DNA from: Erythrobacter sp. NAP1 | Lineage (GTDB): Bacteria > Pseudomonadota > Alphaproteobacteria > Sphingomonadales > Sphingomonadaceae | Reading direction: 5' to 3' | Length of the DNA stretch: 64,000 nt | NCBI RefSeq assembly: GCF_000152865.1 | Contig: NZ_CH672390.1 | Location: 2,893,468-2,957,467, forward strand | Part shown: piece by piece, positions 44,279 through 53,642 of the stretch | How the letters are laid out: every line of letters starts with the position of its first letter | How positions within the stretch are numbered: position 1 is the stretch's first letter | The notes under the pieces: generated by a model | The model's input: only the letters and a program-made list of their open reading frames with translations | The model's database searches: none | Told to the model about the DNA's origin: nothing | Position numbers and translations under genes: made by a program

Positions 44279-44406
44279 ATTTTACCGCTGGGTAAGCGTA
44301 ATTCCGCCGATTTTTCTCGCGAACTCCGACTTGAAAGCCCCACCACAAGGCAAAAGCGCACGCGCCGCGCTGGACTTTCGCGGTTGCGCTGGCGTAACCG
44401 CCGCGC

Positions 44407-45981
44407 ATGGATGACCAGCACCTCCCAGATTCGATCCTCATCGTCGATTTCGGCAGCCAGGTAACCCAGCTTATCGCGCGCCGCGTGCGCGAGGCCGGGG
44501 TCTATTCCGAGATCGCGCCATTCAGCATGGCCGAAGAGGCATTCAAGCGGCTCAATCCCAAGGGCATCATTCTCTCAGGCTCGCCCGCAAGCGTTCCCGA
44601 TGATGGCAGCCCGCGCACTCCGCAAGCCTTCTTCGAAGCGGGCGTCCCGATCCTTGGCATTTGCTATGGCCAGCAGGTGATGAGCCACCAGCTTGGCGGC
44701 GAAGTGCGCCCGGGACATGAGACCGGGGAAGGCGGCGAGTTTGGCCGCGCTTACCTGACCGTGACCAAGGAATGCGCGCTGTTCGACGGCCTCTGGAAAG
44801 AAGGCGAGCGCCATCAGGTTTGGATGAGCCACGGCGACAAGGTCACCGAGTTTGCCCCTGGCTTCGAGATCGTCGCCACCAGCGACGGCGCGCCCTTCGC
44901 GGTGATCGCGGACGAGAAGCGCAAGTTCTACGGCACCCAGTTCCACCCCGAAGTCGTTCACACCCCAGACGGCGGCAAGCTGCTCGCCAACTTCGTGCGC
45001 CATGTCTGCGGCCTCAAGGGCGACTGGACCATGGCCGAGTTCCGCAAGACCAAGATCGAGGAAATCCGCGCTCAGGTTGGCGAAGGCCGCGTGATCTGCG
45101 GTCTTTCGGGCGGCGTCGACAGCGCGGTCGCCGCTGTGCTCATTCACGAGGCGATCGGCGACCAGCTCACCTGCGTTTATGTCGATCACGGCCTCATGCG
45201 ATTGAACGAGACCGAGCAGGTCGTCTCGCTCTTCCGTGACCATTACAACATCCCGCTGATCGCAGTGGACGCCGAGGAAACCTTCCTCGCGGGCCTCGCC
45301 GGCGTCACCGACCCTGAAAAGAAGCGCAAGTTCATCGGCGGCGCTTTCATCGACCTGTTCGAGGCCGAGGCTAAGAAAGTCGGCGGCGCGGACTTCCTTG
45401 CGCAAGGCACGCTCTATCCCGACGTCATCGAAAGCGTCAGCTTCACCGGCGGGCCGAGCGTCACGATCAAGAGCCACCACAATGTCGGCGGCCTTCCCGA
45501 GCGCATGAACATGGAGCTGGTCGAGCCGCTTCGCGAATTGTTCAAGGACGAAGTGCGCGAGCTTGGTCGCGAACTCGGCCTTCCCGAAGCGTTTGTCGGT
45601 CGCCACCCCTTTCCTGGCCCCGGCCTTGCCATCCGTATCCCGGGCGAAGTGACCAAGGAACGTTGCGACATTCTGCGCAAGGCCGATGCGATCTATCTCG
45701 AAGAGATCCGCAATGCGGGCCTCTACGACGCGATCTGGCAGGCCTTCGCCGTGCTGCTGCCGGTTAAGACCGTCGGCGTGATGGGCGATGGGCGCACTTA
45801 CGATTCGGTGTGCGGCCTTCGCGCCGTGACAAGCACAGATGGAATGACTGCGGATGTATTCCCCTTTGACGCTGCCTTTCTCTCGCAGGTAGCCACTCGG
45901 ATTATCAACGAGGTCAAGGGGATAAACCGTGTCGTCTACGATTACACCAGCAAGCCGCCCGGCACGATCGAGTGGGAGTAG
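44407..45981 (+). CDS. guaA: GMP synthase (glutamine-hydrolysing)
   Basis: Converts XMP to GMP using ATP and glutamine. 524 residues. Class I glutamine amidotransferase domain (about 9-200) with the nucleophile C86 in GICYGQQ and the His/Glu pair in TQFHPEVVH, the ATP-pyrophosphatase P-loop SGGVDS at 234-239 and the dimerisation domain to the IEWE end. Complete and standard in length. It sits downstream of the large structured non-coding region and is followed by a TylF-like methyltransferase gene. Confidence 0.98.
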   Translation: MDDQHLPDSILIVDFGSQVTQLIARRVREAGVYSEIAPFSMAEEAFKRLNPKGIILSGSPASVPDDGSPRTPQAFFEAGVPILGICYGQQVMSHQLGGEVRPGHETGEGGEFGRAYLTVTKECALFDGLWKEGERHQVWMSHGDKVTEFAPGFEIVATSDGAPFAVIADEKRKFYGTQFHPEVVHTPDGGKLLANFVRHVCGLKGDWTMAEFRKTKIEEIRAQVGEGRVICGLSGGVDSAVAAVLIHEAIGDQLTCVYVDHGLMRLNETEQVVSLFRDHYNIPLIAVDAEETFLAGLAGVTDPEKKRKFIGGAFIDLFEAEAKKVGGADFLAQGTLYPDVIESVSFTGGPSVTIKSHHNVGGLPERMNMELVEPLRELFKDEVRELGRELGLPEAFVGRHPFPGPGLAIRIPGEVTKERCDILRKADAIYLEEIRNAGLYDAIWQAFAVLLPVKTVGVMGDGRTYDSVCGLRAVTSTDGMTADVFPFDAAFLSQVATRIINEVKGINRVVYDYTSKPPGTIEWE

Positions 45982-46017
45982 GCCAGGCGGCGCGCCGTCC
46001 TTCGTGGAGGCGCTCGC

Positions 46018-46695
46018 ATGAGCGAGCTGACCTTGCGCGGCCTCAGCGCCGATCAGTCATGGGACTACGAAAACGGGTTCTACTGGCATTCGCACAAGAC
46101 CCGGCTGAACAAGGCGCTGGCTCACTACGAGCTTTACAAATCGATCACCAACCTGCCCGGACACGTCTTCGAGTTCGGCGTCTACAAGGCTGCCTCGCTC
46201 GTCCGCTTTGCGACCTTTCGCGATGCGCTCGAAAACGACTTTGCGCGCCGGATCGTGGGCTTCGATGCGTTCGGAGCCTTCCCCGTCGACCAACTTGAAA
46301 GCGAAGCGGACCTTGAGTTCATCGAGGGGTTTGAGGCCAAGGGCGGCGAGGGGTTGAGCCTCGATGAAGCCAAGTCCGTGCTGTCTGGCAAGGGGTTCGA
46401 CAATATCGAACTCGTCGAAGGCAACGTCTTTGACACGCTGCCGGATTACCTTGCGAAGCGGCCCGAGACCCGGATCGCGCTGCTGCATCTGGACCTAGAC
46501 GTGATGGAGCCGACGCAGTTTGTGATCGAGCAGCTTTACGAGAGGGTCGTCCCGGGAGGCCTAATCGTGTTCGATGACTACAATGCGGTCGAGGGCGCGA
46601 CGCGGGTGCTCGATGCGTTTGCGCGCGAGCACAGCCTCAAGATCGAGAAGCTCCCGTTCTACTGCGTGCCCGCGTTCGTTCGAAAACCGCACTGA
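46018..46695 (+). CDS. TylF/macrocin O-methyltransferase-like SAM methyltransferase
   Basis: 225 residues, ATG behind GGAGG. Features of the TylF-like class I family: HVFEFGVYKAASLVRFA (SAM loop with FEFGV in place of the usual VELGV), IVGFDAFGAFP, LLHLDLDVMEPTQFVIEQLYERV and GGLIVFDDYN (metal ligands DD). Such enzymes methylate hydroxyls of sugars or phenols, or act in glycan modification. No biosynthetic cluster is present here, so a housekeeping or surface-glycan role is inferred. Confidence 0.85.
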   Translation: MSELTLRGLSADQSWDYENGFYWHSHKTRLNKALAHYELYKSITNLPGHVFEFGVYKAASLVRFATFRDALENDFARRIVGFDAFGAFPVDQLESEADLEFIEGFEAKGGEGLSLDEAKSVLSGKGFDNIELVEGNVFDTLPDYLAKRPETRIALLHLDLDVMEPTQFVIEQLYERVVPGGLIVFDDYNAVEGATRVLDAFAREHSLKIEKLPFYCVPAFVRKPH

Positions 46696-46807
46696 GCCTG
46701 CGCCGCGACGCGCCCCGATTGCTTCCAATTCGGATCATTTGCGAGGGCGCTGTCTTCTGGTATTCGCTCCTCTCGTGAACCTTTCAACTCGCGGGGAAAT
46801 TTCGAAA

Positions 46808-47425
46808 ATGAAGACGCTCCTTTCTTGCGGTGCCACCGGCGCCTTGCTCCTTTCGCTCGGCGCATGTGGTGCCCCTGCCGAAAGCGAACCCGCCTCGCTC
46901 ACCGACACGGCGTGGAGCGTCGATCCGGTCGCGTCCGAATTGTCCTATGTTTCGATCAAGGCGGGCGAGATCGCCGAAGCGAATACCTTTGAAACTGTGA
47001 CCGGCGGCATCACGGCAGAGGGCGCGGCAACGATCGAGATCGACCTGTCGAGCGTTTCCACCGGCGTCGACATCCGGGATGAACGCATGCGCGACATCTT
47101 CTTCGTGGTCGCCGACAACCCCACCGCGACCGTCACCGCGCAGATCGACCCCGCGCAGTTCGAAGCACTTGGCCTTGGCGAAAGCGCGATGACCACGCTC
47201 GACGGAACGCTCAGCCTCAAAGGGGTCGAAGCGCCGTTTCAGGCCGACGTCACCGTAACACGCGCCGCAGAGGACCGTGTGCTCGCAGTGTCAAGCAAGC
47301 CGGTGATCGTTGACGCAGGACGCCTCGAACTCACTGACGGCCTTGCCCAGTTGCAGGAGCTTGCGGGCCTTCCTTCAATCACGCCAGCGGTGCCGGTGAC
47401 GTTCAGCCTCGCCTTTGAGCGCTGA
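46808..47425 (+). CDS. YceI-family lipoprotein
   Basis: 205 residues from the ATG at 46808 (GGGGA ten bases upstream). Signal peptide with lipobox LGAC. The mature domain has the YceI lipocalin-like pattern: TAWSVDPVASELSYVSIKAGEIAEANTFETVTGGI, RDERMRDIFF and TLDGTLSLKGVEAPF. YceI proteins bind amphiphiles such as polyisoprenoids in the periplasm. Attachment to the membrane distinguishes this form from soluble YceI. Confidence 0.9.
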   Translation: MKTLLSCGATGALLLSLGACGAPAESEPASLTDTAWSVDPVASELSYVSIKAGEIAEANTFETVTGGITAEGAATIEIDLSSVSTGVDIRDERMRDIFFVVADNPTATVTAQIDPAQFEALGLGESAMTTLDGTLSLKGVEAPFQADVTVTRAAEDRVLAVSSKPVIVDAGRLELTDGLAQLQELAGLPSITPAVPVTFSLAFER

Positions 47426-47535
47426 ATCGTCACAAACAGGATCGTCGCAGTTCTGGAGCGCCGCGCCGCTCAGGCGTGGAACGAGGCGGAGCGCCGCTCG
47501 TTGATGGAGCGGTGATTGCCTCGAAAGGATTTGCT

Positions 47536-47979
47536 ATGCGTCTTACCGCTTTTCTCCTGTGCGCCGTCGCGCTCCCCCTGGCGGGCTGCGAAACCATTCA
47601 GGAAGCCTATACCGAGCGGACCTCGACCACCTACACCGTCGAACTCACCGGTGCCAACGAAGTGCACCAGGGCGACCGCGACGGCTCGGGAACCGCTGAG
47701 ATCAGTTTCTCCGATGAACTGACGCGGGTTTGCTGGGACCTCAACGACCTTGAAAATCTCGGTCCGATCACCGGCGCGCACATCCATCGCGGTGCGGCAG
47801 GCACAGATGGCCCCGTCGTCCTTGCATTTTCGCAGGCGACCGAAGGTGGCTGGCGCGGGTGCAGCTCGGACACTGACTGGGTTCAGCCGGCATTCGACGA
47901 AGGGCTGCAGAATTACTACGTCAACGTCCACACCGCCGAATATCCCAAGGGCGCAATTCGCGGCCAGCTCCTGTCCTGA
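47536..47979 (+). CDS. CHRD-domain lipoprotein
   Basis: 147 residues from the ATG at 47536 (AAGGA seven bases upstream). Lipobox LAGC. The CHRD fold is clear: TVELTGANEVHQGDRDGSGTAEISF at the start, GAHIHRGAAGTDGPVVLAF in the middle, and the end motif YYVNVHTAEYPKGAIRGQL. Domain named after chordin; bacterial members are of unknown role, usually envelope proteins. Two cysteines (in RVCWDL and RGCSSD) may form a disulfide. Confidence 0.9.
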   Translation: MRLTAFLLCAVALPLAGCETIQEAYTERTSTTYTVELTGANEVHQGDRDGSGTAEISFSDELTRVCWDLNDLENLGPITGAHIHRGAAGTDGPVVLAFSQATEGGWRGCSSDTDWVQPAFDEGLQNYYVNVHTAEYPKGAIRGQLLS

Positions 47980-47999
47980 AGCAGCGCGGGGGTTCGGCG

Positions 48000-48704
48000 T
48001 TGCAACTTAATTTCGGCCCCGACCCCCGCACCGGCATCCTGCGCCGCTTGCAGGCCGCGTTGATCGAGCGGTTCGGGCGGATCATTCGCCCGTCCGACAA
48101 GCGCCGCGATCCGGTCTGGGTGCTGGTCCACGGGGTGATCGGCGCGCAAACCAAGACCGCTGCCTCGAACGCCTCTACCGACGGCTTGATCGCGGAGTAC
48201 GGATCGTGGGAAGCGGTGGCTGCGGCTCCTGTCGGCGACTTGGAGGCGCGGCTCCAGCGCCAGACCTTTCCTACAGTGGCAGCACAGCGTCTAAAGCAAT
48301 GCCTCAACACCATTATCGAGCAGCGTGGCTCGGTCGATCTGCGTCACCTGTCCAACCTCGAAACGGCAGAGGCGATGGCGTGGCTCGAGACGCTGCCGGG
48401 CGTTGCGCGCAAGAATTCGGCTGGCGTCATGAATGCGAGCTCCTTCAACCGCCGCGCGATGGTGATCGACGGGCATCACCGCCGGATCATGCAGCGCATG
48501 GGCATCGTCCCCGCCAAGGCTGACACCGCGAAGACCTACGATGCGCTGATGCCGATCGTGCCGGAGGAGTGGTCTGCGGCTGACATCGACGAGCATCACC
48601 TGCTTCTGAAAAAGCTCGGCCAGACCTGCTGCCGCCCGCGCGCGGCGCTTTGCGAAGATTGTCCGGCAGCGCCCGATTGCGAAACCGCGCGCAAGTCGCC
48701 ATGA
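48000..48704 (+). CDS. Endonuclease III-like HhH-GPD DNA glycosylase with iron-sulfur cluster, copy 1
   Basis: 234 residues, TTG start. Helix-hairpin-helix with LPGVARKNSAG: K138 and D157 (VIDGHH) match the catalytic Lys and Asp of endonuclease III. The C-terminal four-cysteine cluster has exact spacing C-x6-C-x2-C-x5-C. It differs from the usual nth in its DGHH motif (instead of DTHV) and shorter helices, so substrate range may differ. A second paralogue lies 857 bases downstream. Confidence 0.88.
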   Translation: MQLNFGPDPRTGILRRLQAALIERFGRIIRPSDKRRDPVWVLVHGVIGAQTKTAASNASTDGLIAEYGSWEAVAAAPVGDLEARLQRQTFPTVAAQRLKQCLNTIIEQRGSVDLRHLSNLETAEAMAWLETLPGVARKNSAGVMNASSFNRRAMVIDGHHRRIMQRMGIVPAKADTAKTYDALMPIVPEEWSAADIDEHHLLLKKLGQTCCRPRAALCEDCPAAPDCETARKSP

Positions 48705-48735
48705 CTGCGCACCAGACGAACAAACGGGATCGAAC

Positions 48736-49524
48736 ATGAGCTGGGAAGACCAATTCGCCGAAGACGCCGACGAACGAGAGGCAGAGGCCAAGGGCAAATC
48801 GCGCAGCGTGACGGTGGGCTGGACGGTGCGCTTCCCGCAAGGCGGCGATGCGATCTGGTCTCCGCCCAAGCCCTTCACCCGCAACGATCCCAAGCCATCG
48901 TCTGCCAAATCGGTGCAGGTCTGCCCGGCGGCGATTGACTTTGACCGGCGGCATTTCGTCATTCCCTGTCCGATCGACCTCAAGCTGTCCTTTGGCCGGC
49001 AGCCGAATGGCCAGCTGCAATTGCTCGACGCCGATGGCGAGAAGTCCGCGATGCGCCCTCAGGGCCGCGCGAATATGCTGGTGATGCACCCGCAAAACGA
49101 ATGGCGCCACCCGGAGCGCCCGATCATCCAGATCACCGCGCCTTACGTCTTCGTCGCGGATGAGCCGTGCTACGTTGTCCAGACCGCGCCCTATCTCGAC
49201 TATTTCGCGACCCCGCGCCCGGGTGTGCAGATGGGCGGGCGCTTCCCCGTCCACATCTGGCCGCGCCCCTTGAGCTGGGGCTTCGAATGGCATGACACGT
49301 CGAAGCCGCTCGTCCTGAAGCGCGGCGAACCGTGGTTCTACGTGCGTTTCGAGACCGAGAATCCGGGCGCGCACGTCAGGCTCGTCGAGCAGGAGCAGAC
49401 GCCCGAGCTCGACAAGTATCTCGACAGCATTGTCGATGTCTCCAATTACGTGAACAAAACCTATTCGATGTTCGGCGAAGCGCGGCGGATCAGGCCGGAC
49501 AAGCTGCTAAAGCCCAAGGGCTAG
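48736..49524 (+). CDS. Hypothetical protein between two endonuclease III genes
   Basis: 262 residues, soluble, no signal peptide. An acidic N-terminus (MSWEDQFAEDADERE) precedes a beta-rich region with several Trp (GWTVRFPQG, HIWPRPLSWGFEW) and a helical end. Family not recognised; distant relatives of uncertain function occur in other bacteria and phages. Placement between two repair glycosylases on the same strand suggests co-transcription, but no functional link is visible. Confidence 0.7.
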   Translation: MSWEDQFAEDADEREAEAKGKSRSVTVGWTVRFPQGGDAIWSPPKPFTRNDPKPSSAKSVQVCPAAIDFDRRHFVIPCPIDLKLSFGRQPNGQLQLLDADGEKSAMRPQGRANMLVMHPQNEWRHPERPIIQITAPYVFVADEPCYVVQTAPYLDYFATPRPGVQMGGRFPVHIWPRPLSWGFEWHDTSKPLVLKRGEPWFYVRFETENPGAHVRLVEQEQTPELDKYLDSIVDVSNYVNKTYSMFGEARRIRPDKLLKPKG

Positions 49525-49560
49525 GCGGGAACCACTGCCGGTGCGAAGCGCTGTTCAGAC

Positions 49561-50214
49561 ATGCTGAACGAAGCGCAAGTCGAAGAGGTCTACCGCAATC
49601 TGGCCGATGCCATGCCGGGCCGGACCAAGGGCGCCAAAGGCCCCAAGGGTCAGCCGGACGCCTTTCGTTCGTGCATATCCTGCATGCTGTCCGCGCAGTC
49701 GCTCGACCGGAACACGGCGGCGGCGACCAAGGCTTTGTTCAAGCTGGCGAAGACGCCCGCGGACATGCTCGCGCTTAATGATGAGGCAATCGCAAAGGCG
49801 ATCAAGCCGTGCGGGCTTTACAACAACAAGACCAAGAACATCCGCAAGTTCTGCACTGCGCTGATCGAGGAGCATGACGGCGTCGTACCCGATACGCGAG
49901 AGGGGCTGATGAGCCTGCCCGGCATCGGTCGCAAATGCGCAGACATCGTGATGAGCTTCACTTTCGGGAAGGACGTGATCGCGGTCGACACGCATGTCCA
50001 CCGCGTGTGCAACAGGATCGGGCTGACCGATGCCAAGACGGCCGAAAAGACAGCGCAGCAGCTGGAAGAGCGCAGCCCCGAATGGGCGCTTGCGGATGGC
50101 CATTTCTGGCTCATCCAGTTCGGGAAGCGCGTGTGCCGATCGCGCATCCCCAAATGCGATATCTGCGTGGTCAGCGACCTTTGCGAAACCGGCCCGATCG
50201 AGCGCGGCGACTAG
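49561..50214 (+). CDS. nth: Endonuclease III, copy 2
   Basis: Base-excision glycosylase/AP lyase for oxidised pyrimidines. 217 residues. HhH LPGIGRKCADIV with catalytic K125, then VDTHVHRV with D143, and the C-terminal [4Fe-4S] cluster C-x6-C-x2-C-x5-C. This is the better match to housekeeping nth. Its TAG stop shares the CTAG at 50211-50214 with the stop of the convergent membrane-protein gene. Confidence 0.95.
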   Translation: MLNEAQVEEVYRNLADAMPGRTKGAKGPKGQPDAFRSCISCMLSAQSLDRNTAAATKALFKLAKTPADMLALNDEAIAKAIKPCGLYNNKTKNIRKFCTALIEEHDGVVPDTREGLMSLPGIGRKCADIVMSFTFGKDVIAVDTHVHRVCNRIGLTDAKTAEKTAQQLEERSPEWALADGHFWLIQFGKRVCRSRIPKCDICVVSDLCETGPIERGD

Positions 50215-50690
50215 GCCGGCGTGAGCTCCTGCCGGTCCGATCCCGGCCAATGTAGGAGATGTTTCTGTACGAGCCCCCCGGCAACCGGAGCGAGGGCAAG
50301 CGGCACTGCGGCCATGGCATAAACACCCCAGTCGAGTGGCTGACCACCAAGCTGGAACAGCAGCAAGGTCACCGCGACAAGCGTTGCAGCGACGAGGCCA
50401 CCTGCCAACGGTCCCTGCCACCAGGCTGGCGGGGTCAGCCTCAGGACTGCAAGCCCAACCGCCGTGCCGAGCGGCGCGACAATCAGGAAGGCTACGAACA
50501 CCGCAGCGCCCACCCCTATCGTCGCGAACATTGCGAGGAATGTGAGCATGTTGCTGAGCGCGCCGGCTGAACTGGTAAGGCCGACCATCACCGCGATGAT
50601 CGCAATGCCGGTGAAATAGACGAGCGCCGTTGCAACGAGGCTAGCGAAGAACAATTCCGGTGTGCCGGGAACAGAATTCTCTCGTGTCAT
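50211..50690 (-). CDS. Hypothetical four-TM membrane protein
   Basis: 159 residues with four hydrophobic segments (about 15-38, 45-70, 72-90, 95-140 in two parts). No motif recognised; the WWQGPLAGGLVAATLVAVTLLLFQ stretch and Pro-rich turns are typical of small bacterial membrane proteins. It is alone on its strand here, facing nth. Confidence 0.72.
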   Translation of the reverse strand: MTRENSVPGTPELFFASLVATALVYFTGIAIIAVMVGLTSSAGALSNMLTFLAMFATIGVGAAVFVAFLIVAPLGTAVGLAVLRLTPPAWWQGPLAGGLVAATLVAVTLLLFQLGGQPLDWGVYAMAAVPLALAPVAGGLVQKHLLHWPGSDRQELTPA

Positions 50691-50844
50691 ACCGCGTTCC
50701 CCTCAGACTTTGCCCGATGCCGTGACGTTACGGCGCGTTGCGTCAGGCAGATTTACTTCCAAAACCACGCTTGCACCCAAGCCTATATTCGGCTTCTCTC
50801 CAGCGCAAATTTCGAACAACAGACACGAGAGGAACCACCCAGCC

Positions 50845-51819
50845 ATGAAGACCGCAATCACCGAACTGTTCGGCATCGAGCATCCGATCATTCAGGGCGG
50901 CATGCACTATGTCGGGTTTGCCGAGATGGCGGCGGCTGTGTCGAATGCGGGCGGGCTTGGCATCATCACCGGCCTTACGCTTGGCACGCCGGAAAAGCTC
51001 GCTGACGAAATCGCGCGCTGCAAGGATATGACCGACAAGCCGTTCGGCGTGAACCTCACGTTCCTGCCGACCGTCAACGCGCCCGATTATCCGGGGCTGG
51101 TGAAAGCGATCATCGACGGCGGGGTGAAGGCGGTCGAGACGGCGGGCAACAATCCTGCGCAAGTGCTCCCCTTCTTCAAGGAAGCCGGCGTCAAGGTGAT
51201 CCACAAATGCACCAGCGTGCGCCACGCGCTCAAGGCACAGTCGATCGGCTGTGACGCGGTAAGCGTCGACGGTTTCGAATGCGGCGGCCACCCGGGCGAG
51301 GACGATGTGCCCAACTTCATCCTGCTCCCGCGCGCCGCCGATGAGCTTGAGATCCCCTTCGTCTCCAGTGGCGGCATGGCCGACGGGCGCAGCCTGGTCG
51401 CAAGTCTCGCCATGGGCGCGGAAGGGATGAACATGGGCACCCGCTTTATCGCTACGAAAGAAGCCCCGGTTCATGAAAACGTGAAGGCTGCGATTGTTGC
51501 GGCGTCCGAACTCGACACCCGGCTTGTCATGCGCCCGCTGCGCAACACCGAGCGCGTAATGACCAACGACGCCGTCGAGGAACTGCTCGAAATCGAGCGC
51601 GAGAAGGGCGCGGACCTCAAGTTCGAAGACATCATCGAACAGGTCGCGGGCGTCTATCCCCGCATCATGACCGAAGGCGACATGGACGCAGGCGCGTGGA
51701 GCTGCGGTATGGTCGCAGGTCTCATCAACGATATACCGACCTGCAAGGAGCTGATCGACCGGATCATGGCCGAGGCCGAGGAGATCATCACCAAGCGTAT
51801 GGGCGGCATGCTCGCCTGA
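50845..51819 (+). CDS. Nitronate monooxygenase / 2-nitropropane dioxygenase-like flavoprotein
   Basis: 324 residues from the ATG at 50845; a frame from 50662 is not supported. FMN TIM barrel: HPIIQGGMHYVG at the N-terminus, the central AVSVDGFECGGHPGED motif with the catalytic-region His, and SSGGMADGRSLVASLAMGAEGMNMGTRF. Members oxidise nitronates or reduce quinones and enones in the cytoplasm. The stop shares one base with the next start (TGATG). Confidence 0.9.
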   Translation: MKTAITELFGIEHPIIQGGMHYVGFAEMAAAVSNAGGLGIITGLTLGTPEKLADEIARCKDMTDKPFGVNLTFLPTVNAPDYPGLVKAIIDGGVKAVETAGNNPAQVLPFFKEAGVKVIHKCTSVRHALKAQSIGCDAVSVDGFECGGHPGEDDVPNFILLPRAADELEIPFVSSGGMADGRSLVASLAMGAEGMNMGTRFIATKEAPVHENVKAAIVAASELDTRLVMRPLRNTERVMTNDAVEELLEIEREKGADLKFEDIIEQVAGVYPRIMTEGDMDAGAWSCGMVAGLINDIPTCKELIDRIMAEAEEIITKRMGGMLA

Positions 51820-52352
51820 TGGGCGGATTGCCAGACAAGCGCGCAGCCCTAGTCGCTGCCTCGCTTGCCGCTTTGCTTGCCGGGTGTTCGGAGAGTGAGC
51901 CAGCGGGCGGCCGCGCGGGCGGTGAAAGCGAATCCCCGAACATCGCGGCCTGCGCCACGCCTCCGGAAAACGGAGCCATTCTTGACCGCGATTTTGAGAA
52001 GGGCTCCGGACCGCACACGGTCGCGATCGTCAACTCGGCAGCGGGCAACACGATCGTCAATGTCCGCGATGCAGCCTCCGACGATCTTGTTCTCTCGTTT
52101 TTCGTAGCCGAGGGATCGGACGCGCAGGTGAGCGACGTACCGGACGGCACTTACCGCATTCAGTACGCAACCGGCGGCGCCCTTGCCGCCGATTGCGCCA
52201 GTTTTGCGGCGCTTAGCGCCGCATCGCAGGACCCCGAAGCCGTCGAGTTTCCGGAAGGCTCGGCAATGACGCTCACCTACGAATTGACGCCGATGGTAGG
52301 TGGGAATTTCGAAGGCGAGGCCATCGATCCGGCAACCTTCGCAGCCGACTGA
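51819..52352 (+). CDS. Hypothetical lipoprotein
   Basis: 177 residues. Signal peptide with lipobox LAGC and a Ser/Glu/Gly-rich spacer, then a beta-rich domain with repeated NTIVNVRDAASDDLVLSFFV and VPDGTYRIQYAT elements. Four cysteines, one lipidated. Function unknown. Its ATG overlaps the preceding flavoprotein's TGA, so it is translationally coupled. Confidence 0.72.
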   Translation: MGGLPDKRAALVAASLAALLAGCSESEPAGGRAGGESESPNIAACATPPENGAILDRDFEKGSGPHTVAIVNSAAGNTIVNVRDAASDDLVLSFFVAEGSDAQVSDVPDGTYRIQYATGGALAADCASFAALSAASQDPEAVEFPEGSAMTLTYELTPMVGGNFEGEAIDPATFAAD

Positions 52353-52489
52353 GCCGGAGCACTACGGCAAAACCCCTATCCCGCGGCTCGCGCTTTGTTC
52401 GGATTCCTGAGCGATCCTTGATCCCGGGATTGTTCGGGACTTGAGTTCGACGGGTTGTACGCAACCGGCCGAGCGGGGCGGGAGCGCGT

Positions 52490-53083
52490 ATGCTTGAATG
52501 GATTGGGCTTGGCGGCTGGATTGTGTCCAGTGCGATGACCGGGGCGGCTGGATGGCTGCTCGCAGAAAAGCTGGGTCCAATGCGGCCCGCCGAATGGGTT
52601 CGCCGGTCGGTGGCTCGAACCAGTCCTTTTTTCACGCTCGCCCTCAGCGACAGCGGCAGCCGGTTCGCCCGCAACCGGAATTGCGGGCTCGCAAATCAGC
52701 CAAGCGTGCCAGAGCCGCGATCTCGCATTGCGGCGCCGTCTGACTACGCTTCACCGCGCGCCAAGGCGCGCCAGTCGATGTTTGCAGAGATGCCCGAGCT
52801 CGATGCGCTTCGGGAAGAGGTCGAGAAGATCCGGCAAGCCGAACGCAGCGGCGCGATCCGGCTGCTCGAATGTGAAGATACACCTTTGCCGGTCGCGCAC
52901 GAGCTCGCGTCCATGGATGTGATCGTCAATTACAAACGCGCCATCGCGCGGCTTCGCTCTCGCAGCGGCGCCACCATGCACGAAGAGGCGCAGCATGACG
53001 AAATCGAGATTGTCAGCTCGGACGAGCATCAGCCGCCCGCGATCTCGCAGGCCGCCGAACCCCGTCGCAGAATGCGTGCTTAG
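52490..53083 (+). CDS. Hypothetical membrane-anchored protein
   Basis: 197 residues. One hydrophobic segment near the N-terminus (WIGLGGWIVSSAMTGAAGWLLAE), a basic, disordered-looking middle, a charged helix (about 100-125) and an acidic Glu/Asp/His-rich end. No domain recognised. Its stop overlaps the convergent gene at 53080-53083. It looks lineage-restricted. Confidence 0.6.
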   Translation: MLEWIGLGGWIVSSAMTGAAGWLLAEKLGPMRPAEWVRRSVARTSPFFTLALSDSGSRFARNRNCGLANQPSVPEPRSRIAAPSDYASPRAKARQSMFAEMPELDALREEVEKIRQAERSGAIRLLECEDTPLPVAHELASMDVIVNYKRAIARLRSRSGATMHEEAQHDEIEIVSSDEHQPPAISQAAEPRRRMRA

Positions 53084-53553
53084 CCTTCGTCCTCGTCGAC
53101 GCGGGTGTAGGGAATGAAATCGTCGAAGAAGACCGCGCCGGTGAAGAAGCCGTTGAACGGGTCAATCGTGTTGACGATGTCGAGCCTGCACACCTGGCTG
53201 GCGTTAAAGCGCCGCGAGACGAGCGCATCGCGATCATCGATGCTTTCAGGGTTCTTGGTGCGCTGAACATAGATCGTGTTGCCGCGGCCATAGACGATCG
53301 CGGTTTCATCGATGATGGTCACAGGCTGGTTCAGCGTGTTGCGAATGCAGCGCCGGGGTTCGCCGGCCACGCGTCCTTCGAGCATCTTCGCAAGGCGTTC
53401 TTCGCCTTCGGTCATCTCGGTCGCCTCGGCGTCGCTATGTTCTTCAGCGAGGGCGGGCTGCGATGCAACCATCGCCAGCGCAGCAATTGCGGCTGCGGGG
53501 GCAATTGCGCGAAAGAGGGGCGCGCGCGAGAGGGGATTTGCCAATTTGGTCAT
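53080..53553 (-). CDS. Hypothetical secreted protein
   Basis: 157 residues. Signal peptide ends near ALAEE, then an acidic helix (about 35-60) and a compact domain with two cysteines (CIRNTLNQPVTIIDETAIVY and VCRLDIVNTIDPF). Such proteins occur in several copies in erythrobacters; function unknown. Not similar to the other small secreted proteins in this window. Confidence 0.72.
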   Translation of the reverse strand: MTKLANPLSRAPLFRAIAPAAAIAALAMVASQPALAEEHSDAEATEMTEGEERLAKMLEGRVAGEPRRCIRNTLNQPVTIIDETAIVYGRGNTIYVQRTKNPESIDDRDALVSRRFNASQVCRLDIVNTIDPFNGFFTGAVFFDDFIPYTRVDEDEG

Positions 53554-53642
53554 GTCGCACTTCTCCGATGTTGTCGGACGAAGGCTAGGCAGAGGTAGCT
53601 GAATGGACGCTGAGCGCCTTCAAGACGCCGAATACACGAAAT

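Larger units (their letters stand above)
43598..44406. other. 809-base non-coding region with long inverted repeats upstream of guaA
   Basis: No convincing coding frame on either strand. Structures seen: a perfect 14-bp inverted repeat at 43764-43777/43801-43814 (23-base spacer); an 11-bp inverted repeat at 43857-43867/43903-43913 enclosing a 6-bp one (43874-43879/43896-43901) and flanked by CTGG/CCAG (43851-43854/43915-43918); a 6-bp stem at 43937-43942/43949-43954; a 5-bp stem at 43965-43969/43975-43979. The right part (about 44140-44340) is AT-richer and presumably holds the guaA promoter. Candidate structured RNA or a degenerate mobile element; no known family was recognised. Confidence 0.55.

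Noticed and set aside
43598..44406. RNase P RNA, tmRNA, SRP RNA or 6S RNA in the guaA upstream region
   Set aside because: Conserved cores of these RNAs (for example the GAGGAAAGTCCGGGC block of RNase P or the SRP GGAAG/AGCA loop) were looked for on both strands and not seen.
45960..46017. Integrative element attachment at the guaA 3' end
   Set aside because: guaA is a known insertion site, but no integrase or direct repeat of its end occurs here and normal genes follow.
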